This document shows positions 47,417-58,849 of a DNA stretch of 64,000 nucleotides, in pieces. Positions within the stretch are counted from its first letter, which is position 1; each line of letters opens with the position of its first letter. Location: contig CM030706.1 of assembly GCA_017979445.1 (NCBI GenBank), forward strand, positions 5,373,595-5,437,594, read 5' to 3'. Source of the DNA: Akebia trifoliata. Lineage: Eukaryota; Streptophyta; Magnoliopsida; Ranunculales; Lardizabalaceae. The notes under the pieces were generated by a model that saw nothing but the letters and a program-made list of their open reading frames with translations, made no database searches and was not told the origin of the DNA. The position numbers and the translations under genes are program-made.

Positions 47417-47675
47417 TGTTAGAGAATAAGATGCACTCTATTAAAATGCATGAGATACATTGTATCATTGTTAGTGTATCTCACACAAATGGAAGGTTGT
47501 GATGAAGGATATTCTAAAATATATATTGATATTTAGAATATATCAATTAGGATATTCTAGAATATTTATATTAGGTAGTTTTCATATATCTTGGTTGATG
47601 TAATGCCTATAAATACCCTATTGGGGCTTTTGTAATATTCATCCAAGAATTATCAATAAATTCATATTTTCTACA
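47417..47675. mobile_element. Solo LTR (259 bp)
   Basis: It begins TGTTAGAGAATAAG and ends TTTCTACA, has a TATAAATACC box and AATAAATTCATA near the 3' end, and is flanked by a 5-bp duplication GGGGG at 47412-47416 and 47676-47680. TG...CA ends and 5-bp duplications define LTR retrotransposons. No internal domain is present, so recombination left a solo LTR. It sits exactly at the left boundary of the hAT-like element starting at 47681. Confidence 0.85.
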
Positions 47676-47680
47676 GGGGG

Positions 47681-48814
47681 TAGGGGTGTCAATGGGTACT
47701 CATTTAACCGAAATCGAATTAGAACCGGAATTGAATACCCTGAGTCCGAATTGCTTTTTATTGGAACTAATTAGAGTTGGGTCTAAAATGGTATCAAACC
47801 AATAGGAACTGGAACAATTAGGTTCTATCCAATGGGTACCCGTGGGTACTCAGCACCAATTTATTTTGTCATTTCTTTTCACTAGGGGTGCAACTTGGTC
47901 TGGTTCAAATCGAGAACCGAACCAAATTGATAGCTTTCGGGTGGTTTGGAACAAGTTGCGGTTCGGTTCTGGGTTACAAAAATGAAGAACCAATCAATTT
48001 GTTCAGCTTTCGGATCAAGCTTGTATAGGACTGAACCAAACCGATAATTGAACCCCCTATGCAAGAAATAAATATATATGTATATAATAATTATTATGAA
48101 TTATTTGAAGAGTTAGTACATAGATTAGTGATCTTTTATGGATAAACTAATGACTTTTTATGGATAGATTTGTGATTTATCACATGAAATTTTATGTTTA
48201 TTTTTCATTAAAAGATATTATTATAATTTATAAAATATTTGTAATCCATGGAACCGAACCGAACCAAACCAACTTTAATTTGGTTTGGGTTGGTTTGATT
48301 CCAATGGAATTTGGTTCGGTTTTAGTTCTTATTTAGTGGAACCGACCTATGTTGGTTCGGTTTCAATTTGACCTCAAACCAAACCGAACCGAACCAAGTT
48401 CTTATTTATGGTATTTTTTATTAAAAAATAAATGCATGTTATATAAAATTCTTCAATTTTTCATATACATTATCACTTGAAACTTAAAATTTTAACAAAG
48501 ATAAATTTTTATTTTTGAAAAAAGTAATTAATTTGTATGTTAAGTATAACAAATTATGATTAAGTTAATAATTTTTGTTGATAATATGTTAATTTTTTGA
48601 AAGGAAATCTTTTTTATAATGATTTGAAATACTCTTTTTGTCATTTGATTCTTGAGAACCGGAACCGATGAGTACCCGTGATTTTTGGTAGTTCCTGTTT
48701 CATTTATTTTGGAACTAGATCGAGAACCAACAAAAATCGGAACCAAACTAATATAATGGTTATGGTTCTAAGTTCCTTAGGAACAAAACCAGAACCAACC
48801 TATTGACACCCCTA
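47681..48814. mobile_element. hAT-like element with another hAT-like element nested inside
   Basis: The ends are TAGGGGTGTCAATGGGTA and, at the right, TATTGACACCCCTA. The right target copy is ATTGGGGG at 48815-48822. The matching left copy ATTGGGGG is at 47409-47416, separated from the element by the solo LTR. The interior resembles 62017-62645. No transposase is seen. Confidence 0.8.
47884..48398. mobile_element. Nested hAT-like MITE
   Basis: It begins TAGGGGTGCAACTTGG and carries GAACCGAACC blocks like the intron 4 elements. The right end is truncated at ...GAACCAAGTT without CACCCCTA. Host element sequence resumes with CTTATTTATGG, as judged by comparison with 62190-62290. Confidence 0.7.
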
Positions 48815-48822
48815 ATTGGGGG

Positions 48823-49511
48823 GTGGGGGGTTGGATTCTAATTTTCTTGGAGAATATTTTCCTGTCAAGTGGAATATCATCATCTCAAGGAAAGTGATTC
48901 CTGTAAAATGTGCAATCATACACCTACAAATCACATTTTCTTAAAAAAAAAAATCATTTTTCTTTCAATCTTCCCCAACACCAACTATTGAAAAAAGAGA
49001 GATTTACCAGGCATTGACATTATATTGACACATAACATTTGTAAGCTACAGTTATGACAAGACCCAAGGGGCTCTAATGTTTTCTATGGACAAAAAACTC
49101 TTTAATTCTGCAAATGAAAACAATCTACATGAGACCATTTGGATACAATAAAACTGTTCTTCTTTGTATGGGACTATGCTGTATACATGCAATTAACAAA
49201 TCGCCAAACATGTTAAGAAGTCAGCAAAATAAGCTCTGTTTGTGCCTTCACACTGAGTAAAGCTCGTGGTTACTGCACTTCCCTTCAATACCTATACGTA
49301 AACTTTGAGTTCTTCTGTCGTCTATTTTCCAAATTTGAAACAAAAAACCTCATATATAGTACATTGGTCTTCTTCCTAGAGAGCATTTGCTCTCACAAGA
49401 ATCACTTACACAAGTACAAAACTTTTCACCAAGGATGCATCATCATGGACAGAATGAATGCCAAGCCATCATTAACGAGCAGATTATGAGAGAAGCATTA
49501 AAGTAAAAAAG
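48823..49511. other. 3' flank of copy 3
   Basis: Bases 48835-48990 continue the repeat found at 11640-11820. From 49010 on, the sequence matches the 3' flank of copy 2 (33420-33660), with shared blocks such as ATTATATTGA and CTCTGCAAATGAAAAC. No gene is visible. Confidence 0.55.
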
Positions 49512-52500
49512 TTAATCTACAGCTTCAAAGAAAAGAATCTGAGGTTGTAATCGTCCACTTGTACACTTGGTGAGAACATCTTTCCAACTGCCCATTACCT
49601 GGATGAGTCAAATTCGAAAAGAAAAACCAGGTAAAAGGACATAACTAACAGAACTGAACAAAATTAAAGGCATGAATTTTTTTACCTTGACAGTTTGGTC
49701 GTCATACATGAACCATCTTTCATACTGATGATTATAAAGAAAGCACAGATAGTGTAGTCCAGAATAGCAAACCTACGAATTACAAACTAACAATCACGGC
49801 CCAAAATAATTGATAAGAGGTGTGTTCTCTATAACACAAACACGATTAATCAAGTTTCAAAATACACGTCAAAGAAAAACAACAATTGGCATGTTGGACC
49901 CAGCCCAAATCAATGTGATTCATACACATTTTTTTGCTTTTAAACTTCTGATTATAATTGATCCAGTTCTTAATATAGATAAATACATACAAACACGTAG
50001 ATGTAATTGTTCAACCACATAATTTAATATTGTTATCAGATTAGGACTGAGTTGTTTGACTGAAACGCTTATTTCAGGCCTTGAAGTGAAAGTAAATCAA
50101 TAAAGATTATTAAGGAAACAAATGATAGAACTTGAATAAATTAAATAATATTTGAATCAAAATATGTGAGGGTTATCCTAGCATACCACCGAAACCAGGC
50201 AACGTTTGTTCCCAGGATCTGGACCACGAAACACAACACCAATATCTAACTCAGTGGTTAGGATTGCCAATGTTGCAGATATGTTGTTTTCACTTTCGTG
50301 GGCACTCTGCCAACCCAAGACTGCAAGATAAGAAGCAGTTATAATTGTGGATGTCTGACAAAGAATCATTACACTATAGCAGAATAACTCATTTCTCAAC
50401 AACTTGACAATTTACCAGTTGTGAACACTTGTGGTGGTCTCGACAGAATACGATGTTTATAGTTTAGTTTTCCACACCCCCCAGTCTCTGGGTCACAAGC
50501 TAATTGCTGATCAGTCTCTACAAGATTCAAAAGCTCATCAAAAGAGCTGTCTGCAGACATAATCTGAGCCCAACAAAATAAAATAAAAAATATGAGTGTG
50601 CCATAGATTAACTTTACAAAAACTTATAACCAAGTCCACAATCTCAGTAACTCTCCAAATTTAAGATTTCTCCTATTTACAGAAATGATAAGTGATTCGA
50701 TGATTATGAACGAATAATTTCTCAATATGAGACATGCCTTCATTGTTCGAAGAGCATTAGCATTGATGTCGTGAAGAGATGAAGTGTACTTCTGACATCT
50801 GGATTCCAGACCACAGCTATTGCAGTTCATCCGCTCAAAGATGTTCATTCCAAAAAGAGTATGTGCTATACAAGCATTGCTTGAACAATCCCAAGAACCT
50901 ATGCATTTGGTTTCTTCTAATTCAGCATCGAGTTTACATGATTCAGAAGCAAATGACATATGGAGGCAGTCAAAGATTGCTGTCAATACTTCAGAAGCAT
51001 CATTCATCTGTGCCTGTCAAATGGTACTACCCCTATTAGTTATATTTCAATAAAAGAGAACATGGGTTAAAGACAGGAAAGTTGGTTGATGCCAATTAGA
51101 GGTGAAATAGGAAATTCAGTGAGAGATACCACCACATTTGTGTGAATTTACCTCTTGGAAGAAATTACTATCAGGATAAAATTTGCTTAGAGCAACTCTC
51201 AGACAAGCAGGATCAACTGCTTCACTTTGAGTCTCTGTTTCTGATTCACTTAGTGCATCAAAAATATCATATAATGCACAGATAACACAAGGATTTCCAA
51301 CAGTTTTATGGCATAATGCTGATCTTCCCCAGAATTCAATATGAAACCGCCTTAAATTCCGCAAGGACTGCATTTTACAAGAAAAAATCTGAGTCTACAG
51401 AAAAGAGTAGAAGTGAAGTGACATGAAAGATCATAGAATGGGAAACTTGCTAATTCCTAGAAATTATGGATTTTCCAACCTGTATGATTACATTCAAAAA
51501 GCAATTGTTATCGCCAATTTTATTTTTCAGCCCTATCCCAATCACATTTGGCGAGGCCTCAAAATCATCTGGTTGAAATGTATCAGAAAATTAAATAACA
51601 TAAAAGGACAGAATGTCATAGGAAAGATAGATCTATCCAGGAGGTTGTAATTAGTATTCCAATAATAATAATAATAACAAATGCAAAGTAGAGCCATGTT
51701 TATGATGACCACCAGAAAGGGTCCCCTGACCCGTTGCAGTAGCTTGCTCTTTGGTGTGACCATCAATTAACGAATTCCTAACTTCATATCTACCTTTATC
51801 AGGTGACAAGGCTTGAGATTTCTTTTCAAGCAATTTGGTAGAGCTGTTCTGCCTTCGTTTCCATCGGCATTTATTATTAGGCAAAACTTCCGAAGTTCCT
51901 CGGTTAGGAAGGCCTGCATGAGACGAATATGATTTAGGGAACAACATCCAACAAATAGAATACTTTGACCAACAAATATGTAGTGTTATTAAAGAGCTGT
52001 CAACCTTGCACTCCAGAATTGGTGGAGGATTCACTGGGCAATGCAGTTCCCTCAGCACTTTGTGTAGACACGCCTAATAAATCTTTTGACAAATCAGTCT
52101 TCCCCAGCGATGTATCCTTGTAAGGCTCGTGAGGCTTCTCATGAAAGCTAATTGAGGGGCTCTCAACTTCTGAACTCAGCACCATGTCGGGCCCTCCAGA
52201 ATATGTTCTAGATTGATCCAGCTCAAATTTCTGGCTATTGGCACCATGTATCAACTGCTCATGAACATTTGGATCACCAGAATCGGGCTTTAAGTTGACA
52301 ACAGGCAATTCTGGTGCCACGTTCTCTACAACGCTTCCACTAGCCTTCTCATGTAGTTCTATCAACTGCTCATGAACATTTGGATCACCAGAATCGGGCT
52401 TTAAGTCGACAACAGGCAATTCGGGTGCCACGTTCTCTACAACGCTTCCACTAGCCTTCTCATGTAGTTCTCCTTGGAGCTTCTGTTCGGCCTCATTCTC

Positions 52501-55500
52501 GATTCTCATTTGATACTCCAAAGTTTCTTCAGGCATTTTTGCATCTGTTTCAATCTCAAGTTGACATCCAAATTCCTCTTCCTTCTGTTTCAAGTCTTCC
52601 GAGACAACAGGAAAGTGACTGCAGTATGCACATAAGCACATAATAAATAAAGAATAGCGATAGTGGTGAAGAAGAAAAAGGAAGGATCATGTGTTTACCT
52701 AACAAGAAATAGCAGGGGTGCACAAGAAATAGTAGGGGTGCAACTCAGTTTGGTTTGTGGCTAAATCAGAACCGAACCAACATAGGTCAGTTCCACTAAA
52801 TAAGAACAAGAACCGAACCAACCCAAACCAAACTAAGGTCAGTTTGGCTCAGTTCGTTTCTATGGGTTGCCAATATCCTATAAACTTAGTTGGAAACAAC
52901 AGATTTTTAATATAAATAAATAAATAATACACATAAAATTTCATATAATAAATCACTAATCTATTCATTAAAAAAAAAAAAATTCATTAGTTTATCCACA
53001 AAGAAGTCATTAATCTATGTTCTAACTCCTAAAACAATTCATAATAAATGAATATATTTATTTATTATATCAGGTTCGGTTCTCAGTTTGGTCTGGTTCT
53101 ATACAAGCCTTGAACCGAGAACCGAACCAAATTGATCGGTTCTCCATTTTCTAAACCCCAAACTGAACAACAAATTGTTCCAAACCAAACCATCCCAAAG
53201 CTATCAGTTTGGTTCGGTTTAAACTGGACCAAGTTGCACCCCTAAGAAAGAGACGTACGTCTGTTCTGAAATTTCCTCATTACCACCAGTAGCCTGCAAA
53301 ATTCCGGAAAGCATTAGCCCCAATGTCAACGAATATTAAAATAACTATGAACCTAACAACAGAACCCAACTAGACAGAGACAATTACAACCTTTAAATCC
53401 TTAGCTTTTCGGTTACCCTTGTTCTTTTTCTTATTCTTTGACTTATGTTTCTGTTTCAAATGATCACCTCCTTTATTGATACTTTTTTTGGCATCGAACA
53501 CAAGTTCAGCTAATAAATCTCTTGACATATCAGGCTTTCCCACTAATGGATCCTCACAAAGCTCAAGAGACTTCTCATGAAAGCTAATTGAGGGGCTCTC
53601 AACTTCTGAATTCAGCACCATGTCAGGCCCTTCATGTCTCAACTGCTCATGAACATTTGGATCACAAGAATCGGGGGGCTTTGAGTCAACAACAGACAAT
53701 TCTCTAGCCTTCTCATCACTAGTAGCCTGAAAAAATCCAGAAAACATTACCCTTAATGCCAATGAAGTTGTATATTATATAACTATGCACCTAGTAAAAG
53801 AGCCCAACTAGACAAAGGCACTTACAACCTTTAAATCCTTGGCTTTTTGGTTACCCTTGTTCTTCTTCTTATTCTTTGACTTGTGTTTCTGTTTCGAATG
53901 ATCACCTCCTGTATTGATACTCTTTTTTTCATCGAGCTCAAGTTCAGCTAATAATGCCTCTTTTGCAGCCTCAGATTTCTCTGTGGCATATTTATCCGCA
54001 AGTTCCCCTAAGTGTGACTATAAAACAAAGAAGATGAAAATTTATATCCAAACAGGTGAAACTATAAAAACAAACAAACCAAAATCGGGTATAACATTGC
54101 TGATAATAAAACGAATGCCAAATTGACTACACTTTGAAATACAATTGAAGTCAAAGAGCACAAATGATATGGGAAAAAAAACTGCGATTTTTTTCGACAA
54201 TGAGAATTTCAATTTTAATTGAAGGTCACTGCAAAAATATTGCAGATTCAAATTATTTTGTTAATCAAAATCTAAGAGAGCAACCACCTTGTAATTCAAA
54301 CCAGACTCTGATTTTCCCTCGAGAATCGCAGATTTGATCACCAATGTGAGCTACTGAAGATCCAAAAGTAAAAAAATTTCTACCTAAAAGATTCAAAACT
54401 TGAAGAACAATAGTCATTAGTTAGTGTGCTATCTGCAATTACATATCTGGGTGCACTTGCTCAGGGAAGATGGGTCCATGCTTATATCGACAAGCATGGA
54501 ATTGAGCTTGACAAGAAAATCTTGGTTCAGCACTGATTAATATGTATGCCAAGTGTGGATGCTTAGAAAGCACTGTTCAAGCATTCAAAAGAACAGGTAA
54601 GAAGAGGGTGGACTCTTTGAGTGCAATGACATCGGGTCTGGCTGCAAATGGGGAAAGTAGAAAAAAAAAGCAATTGAACTCTTCTTGAAGATGGAGGGTA
54701 TAGGTTTTCAGCCCAACGCAATAACGTTTAATAGTGTTCTGAATGCTTGCATTCATGGAAGATTGGTGGAAGATGGTGTTAAGTATTTCGGAAAAATGAT
54801 TACTGGTTATGGGATCAAACCAGATATTGCACACTATGGGTGCATGGTTGATCTGTTTGACTTGGGAGATCATGAGAATAATGCCGATGAAACCTGATGT
54901 GGAAGGTTTTATTTGGGTTCTTGTAGAATCCATAGAAATCTTGAAATGGGGGAGAAAGCTGGGCTTCTTCTTATTGAACTGGCCCCGGGTGATCATGCAA
55001 ACTATGCCATGTTATTGAACGTATACGTGTTGGCTGATAAATGGGATGTGATTCATAAAATCAGGTAAAAATACGATTATATACCTGGAAGAATGACTTC
55101 AGAAGAGGCAACATAATTGCCCGATAATCATGGGCAGAAAAAGACCCAAGCTTTGACTCCAATTCCCAGATAGAATTGCCAGTGTAAAAGACCTTTGCAT
55201 CAGTTTTGCTGAGCTACAAGAATGAATACAATGTCATTAAAATAAGATGGCATGGACCATAAGTCATGTTTAAGTTTTGCACATAAAACTATCAACAGAC
55301 CCACCTCTAACGAGAACTGATCCTTGTGTCTCAGAAATGCTGTTTCTATGCAAGTGTCTGCTTGATGCAGCAAGTCCTCCATTCTCCAATCATCATCTTC
55401 GCCAGTCAAAGATTCCTCGTATCCAAATTGCGAGACTTTAAGATCCTGTGCTTCATTAAGAACATTTGATATAACATCCAACTCATTCTTCCTCTCAACA

Positions 55501-57575
55501 AGCTCTTCTTTCCGCTTCTTGAGAACTACCTCATAACTTTGAGAAATGAATTCGGTTGCTTCCTCCCTTTCTTTACGCTCTCCCATACAGAGTCTCTCGA
55601 CTGTGTTGAAAGCTCCTACATGGTTCAGTGTCTCACATATCCTCTCGCACAAGGTCTGTAAGATGCAATTTGCTCCATTAATTTTTTGCATAATTTCCAA
55701 TCCACCACATGTTTTGTCATTTCTCAGACATTTCCATGAAGCCAGTTGTTCCCCACTCGACGGACCTTCTTCTAATATCCAGTTTAACAATGCATCACTA
55801 TCATCACTGTCATCCAAAATGAGACATAAAGAATCGCCAGAGAGAATGATCCTCTCTCTGATTTCAGATTCCTGGATGACACTAGGTGTCTCATTTATGG
55901 TGCTATCCTTCTCTCTCCCAAACCCACAATAAGTAGAGAGCTCTTTCAAGAATTTGAGGATTTTTTTAATTTCTGAAGATGACAAGAAGCATAAGCTGAG
56001 AGGTGTTTCTTCCAAGCCAATGTTAAGAAACCGGGAACCATGAACCATACGTTGTATCTTGTCCATGGTGAATCGTATCACCTTAGTAATATGACTCGCA
56101 GCAAGATATTTACGTCTCAGAAGCACCTCTAGCAAAACATGAACTTTTTCAAGGAGCTTTATACGCTCAGAATCATCAGAAAGCGGCCACTTACGTCCAC
56201 GATAAAATACCTTATCCCACGAAACGGTGCCATATCTCATTGGTTCATCATTAGAACTCTCAGCATGGGTTCGACTTGTTTCCACGAGTTTCTTATTCTG
56301 AGTTTTCTCCACTTTAGATTCTTTCTCCTTATCAGGAGAAGACTCCAATGTATCTTTTGATCCTTCAAGCATTCTTAATGATCTAGAAATATCTATTGGA
56401 TGCCATGGACCATTGAGAATCATGGCCACCCAATCATCTCCAACTTTTTGAGGAAAAACAGATTGCAAATTTGGCGATAGGACTTTTACGTGCTCTCCTT
56501 GAACATGATTCATAAGTGAAACATAATCAATAAGTTTCTCATTGCAGCTTGGGCAAACCCAGAATTTCCACCTCCCGTTGGCTTTGCCAAAAGATAGAGC
56601 TTCCGACAGAACTTCCATCTCCAATCCATCCTTGAAATGGGTTTTGAGATCGTGAACACTCACTTCGAGTAAACGATGCATCTGATCGAGACTCAAAGTG
56701 TCCCAATAAGATCGAACCCAACCCTTCTTCATCACCGAGGAGACAATCTTCTGTAAATCTGTCTTCTTACGACGATCACTCACTCGCTTATTATTCTCCT
56801 CCTCCATGTCATTCTTTGATTGGGGCAAATGCTTTGAGATTTGCTGTCTCAAGTTTGTCCACTCCTTTGATGCAACAGAAAGCTGCTTCTTAAGCTCTTC
56901 AAGTGTATTACTTGGTTCCGTGATCTTCTTAAGAGACTCAACCTCAATTGGATCTTTCGATATCTGTTTCGGGGGAACCAACCCAACCTCTGATTCAGTA
57001 AAAGGATGCTTCATCCAAATCGATATCAAAGCAATGTTGGATTTTTGAATAATCGAACGAATGTTCTGCTTTACATCGAGTATGGATTCCTCCTCCAAAC
57101 TACCCGTCGCTGGATCATTGGGTTTTTCAATTGACAATGCTCGACTACATTCTTGAACCACATTTTCATACTCTTTCCGATCATTCGAACCAATGTAGAT
57201 TAGATTAGCGTAGAAGTTAAAAGACTCCATCCAATTTGGTATCAATGAAATAGCTTTTCTTGCAGATTCGATTGCATCCTTCAAATTTATTTCTTTCTCA
57301 TTAAGATCATTAATTAGAGATGCATTAATATCAGGATTTAAACCTTTCATGCGGTGGATGATAGCGGAGGCCTTGTAACTCTTATTCAATTCTTCAATGA
57401 GAGTTAGGGCTTTGATGCTGTCATCCAGTTGAGCAGAGTTTGGGTTTTCCTCGCGTTCGAATTCGATCGAAATGTCAGATTGATCGAAATCACCAGATTG
57501 AGAGCGATTTTGCTTCGGCTCATCTTCCATGGAGGCAGAATCCCTAGCAGCAGAACCTCGCTTCTTAGGCCCCAT
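49512..57575 (-). CDS. DUF627/DUF629/UCH domain protein, copy 3 (frame open; one acceptor mutated)
   Basis: Exons: 57575-55305, 55213-55085, 54017-53829, 53726-53391, 53293-53259, 52618-52005, 51913-51794, 51583-51480, 51367-51152, 51013-50738, 50563-50416, 50320-50187, 49772-49686, 49598-49512. Together they give 4746 nt, 1581 residues, with no stop. Exon 1 is longer than in copies 1 and 2: it keeps a segment near RGRKWPLSDDSER that they lack. Exon 5 has a 111-bp in-frame tandem duplication. UCH motifs: GLKNKIGDNNCFLN, MNDASEVLTAIFDCLH, MNCNSCGLESR, GLHYLCFLYN...YDD. The exon 7 acceptor is CTG where copy 2 has CAG; a CCAG 15 nt further in would restore splicing in frame. A functional gene is likely but not certain. 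Confidence 0.84.
52256..52477 (-). repeat. 111-bp in-frame tandem duplication in exon 5 of copy 3
   Basis: The peptide ELHEKASGSVVENVAPELPV...SGDPNVHEQLI occurs twice in a row, 37 residues per unit. Copies 1 and 2 have one unit. The two units differ by few bases (VDLKPD versus VNLKPD), so the duplication is recent. Confidence 0.88.
52733..53244. mobile_element. hAT-like MITE in intron 4 of copy 3
   Basis: The ends are TAGGGGTGCAACTCAG and AAGTTGCACCCCTA, with flanks AGAAATAG and AGAAAGAG (8-bp duplication, one mismatch). A ~22-bp duplication of the left end lies just outside (52703-52742: CAAGAAATAGCAGGGGTGCA). Same insertion as in copies 1 and 2. Confidence 0.82.
53391..53726 (-). repeat. 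Chimeric extra exon 3b of copy 3
   Basis: 112 codons: an exon 4-like opening (ATSDEKA), exon 5-like text (ELSVVDSKPPDSCDPNVHEQ... CEDPLVGKPDMSRD) and the complete exon 3-like end (LLAELVFDAKKSINKGGDHL... NRKAKDLK). Splice sites are intact. It is homologous to 38368-38652 and keeps more of the Lys-rich tail. Confidence 0.82.
54412..55064 (+). pseudogene. PLS/E-type PPR gene remnant in intron 2 of copy 3 (antisense)
   Basis: The most complete of the three remnants: VLSAITYLGALAQGRWVHAY, SALINMYAKCGCLES, AMTSGLAANGESRK, GFQPNAITFNSVLNACIHGR, YGIKPDIAHYGCMVDLFD and the E-motif-like IHRNLEMGEKAGLLLIELAP with HANYAMLLNVYVLADKWD. Several frameshifts break it. It is intronless, typical of organelle editing PPR genes. 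Its 3' end runs to the edge of exon 2 of the host gene. Confidence 0.85.
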
Positions 57576-57708
57576 TGATGGTTAAATTGAGAGAAAGAAC
57601 ATTGATTTTGACTCGATTTGATCCAAAAACGCAGAGAAATTAGCAAGATTAGCAGAGAAATTCAAACAAGAAGGAAGAAAATTATGATCGATTCTCTCTC
57701 TCTCTCTC

Positions 57709-57744
<36 letters not shown>

Positions 57745-58015
57745 AGCTACCAACAATGGCTGAGATTTTTCTTTATTTGTTTTTCTTGATTTTTGAATTC
57801 TTGATGAGGCGGTTTTTAAATTTGAAAAACCTTGTGAGAGTGAAGACTGGTGGTGTAGAAGACAACAGACCACCAATTACAAACGGTCCAATGGTTTTTA
57901 AAGAACCCGGTTTGGAATCGACCGGTTTGAACCGAATGAATCTCGTTTAAAGTTTAAACCAGCCTAGTTGATTCCGCTGAAAAGCAGTGGTGTGCGACAA
58001 AACAATGGATGTAAT
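57576..58015 (-). promoter_or_regulatory. 5' flank and leader of DUF629 copy 3
   Basis: Homologous to the flanks of the other copies. A CT tract lies at 57691-57741 next to the presumed leader. The hAT-like insertion at 58024 separates this proximal flank from the more distal flank, which resumes at 58842. Confidence 0.5.
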
Positions 58016-58023
58016 ATTACCAC

Positions 58024-58615
58024 TAGGGGTGCACATGGTTCGGATTTCTATAAAATTGGAATCGAACCACACATGATCAGTTCTACAAATTTGGAATCGA
58101 ACCAATCCAATTATCCTATAGAACCGAACCAATCCAAACCAACCTTGGTTTGGATTGGTTCTCGATTCTCATACTTTCAAAATAGAAAAACTAATATTTT
58201 TTCTTTCAAAAGAGGAACTCTTATGATTAAATTTTGACTGAAATCTGTATAAATTGAAAATTAGAGGAAGCTCAATGAGACTAAAAAAAAATTACAATTT
58301 TAAAATTGGTATTTTGGCAGGATTAGTGAGGAAACTAATCCATAAATGGTAAAATAACAAATCCAAGTCTAAGTTCGTCTAGTATATTTCATCTAACAAA
58401 CACAACATAAAGATTCTCGTAAAAAAAATAAGGAATCAAATTTTTTTAAAATTTTTTTCTATAAATGGATTAATCCATTTGAGAGTTGAGAGAGAGATTT
58501 GTGTACAATTTTTATGAGTTTTTGTTAGAAAAAAATAGAGGAGATGCAGTTAAAGAAGAGAAAAATAAATAATAGAAGAATGAAACTAAGAAAGAGTTTT
58601 ATTTTTAAATAAATA

Positions 58616-58658
<43 letters not shown>

Positions 58659-58841
58659 TAGATACTTCGGATTAGTTCGGTTCTATTATACCTCTAATCC
58701 GAAACCGAACCAAATCAATTGGATTTTTTTTTATATACAATCCGTACCCGAACCAAACCATGCTCAACCCGAACCAATCAAATCCAAAAGGCTTCGGATT
58801 GGTTCGGTTCTCGGATTTACCCAATCCAATGTGCACCCCTA
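58024..58841. mobile_element. hAT-like element upstream of copy 3
   Basis: The ends are TAGGGGTGCACATGG and ATGTGCACCCCTA, with a perfect 8-bp duplication ATTACCAC at 58016-58023 and 58842-58849. The same site is uninterrupted upstream of copy 2 (GATATTACCACACCATTAAT near 42665), which is an empty-site control. The interior holds GAACCGAACC blocks and a (TA)n tract (about 58619-58652). No transposase. Confidence 0.9.
58619..58652. repeat. (TA)n microsatellite
   Basis: About 17 TA units inside the hAT-like element. Confidence 0.9.
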
Positions 58842-58849
58842 ATTACCAC

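Noticed and set aside
57618..57950. 110-codon plus-strand frame upstream of copy 3 (MAEIFLYLFF...)
   Set aside because: The conserved AACAATGGC block is in the 5' leader/flank of the minus-strand genes, and the other copies have stops soon after. No known protein.
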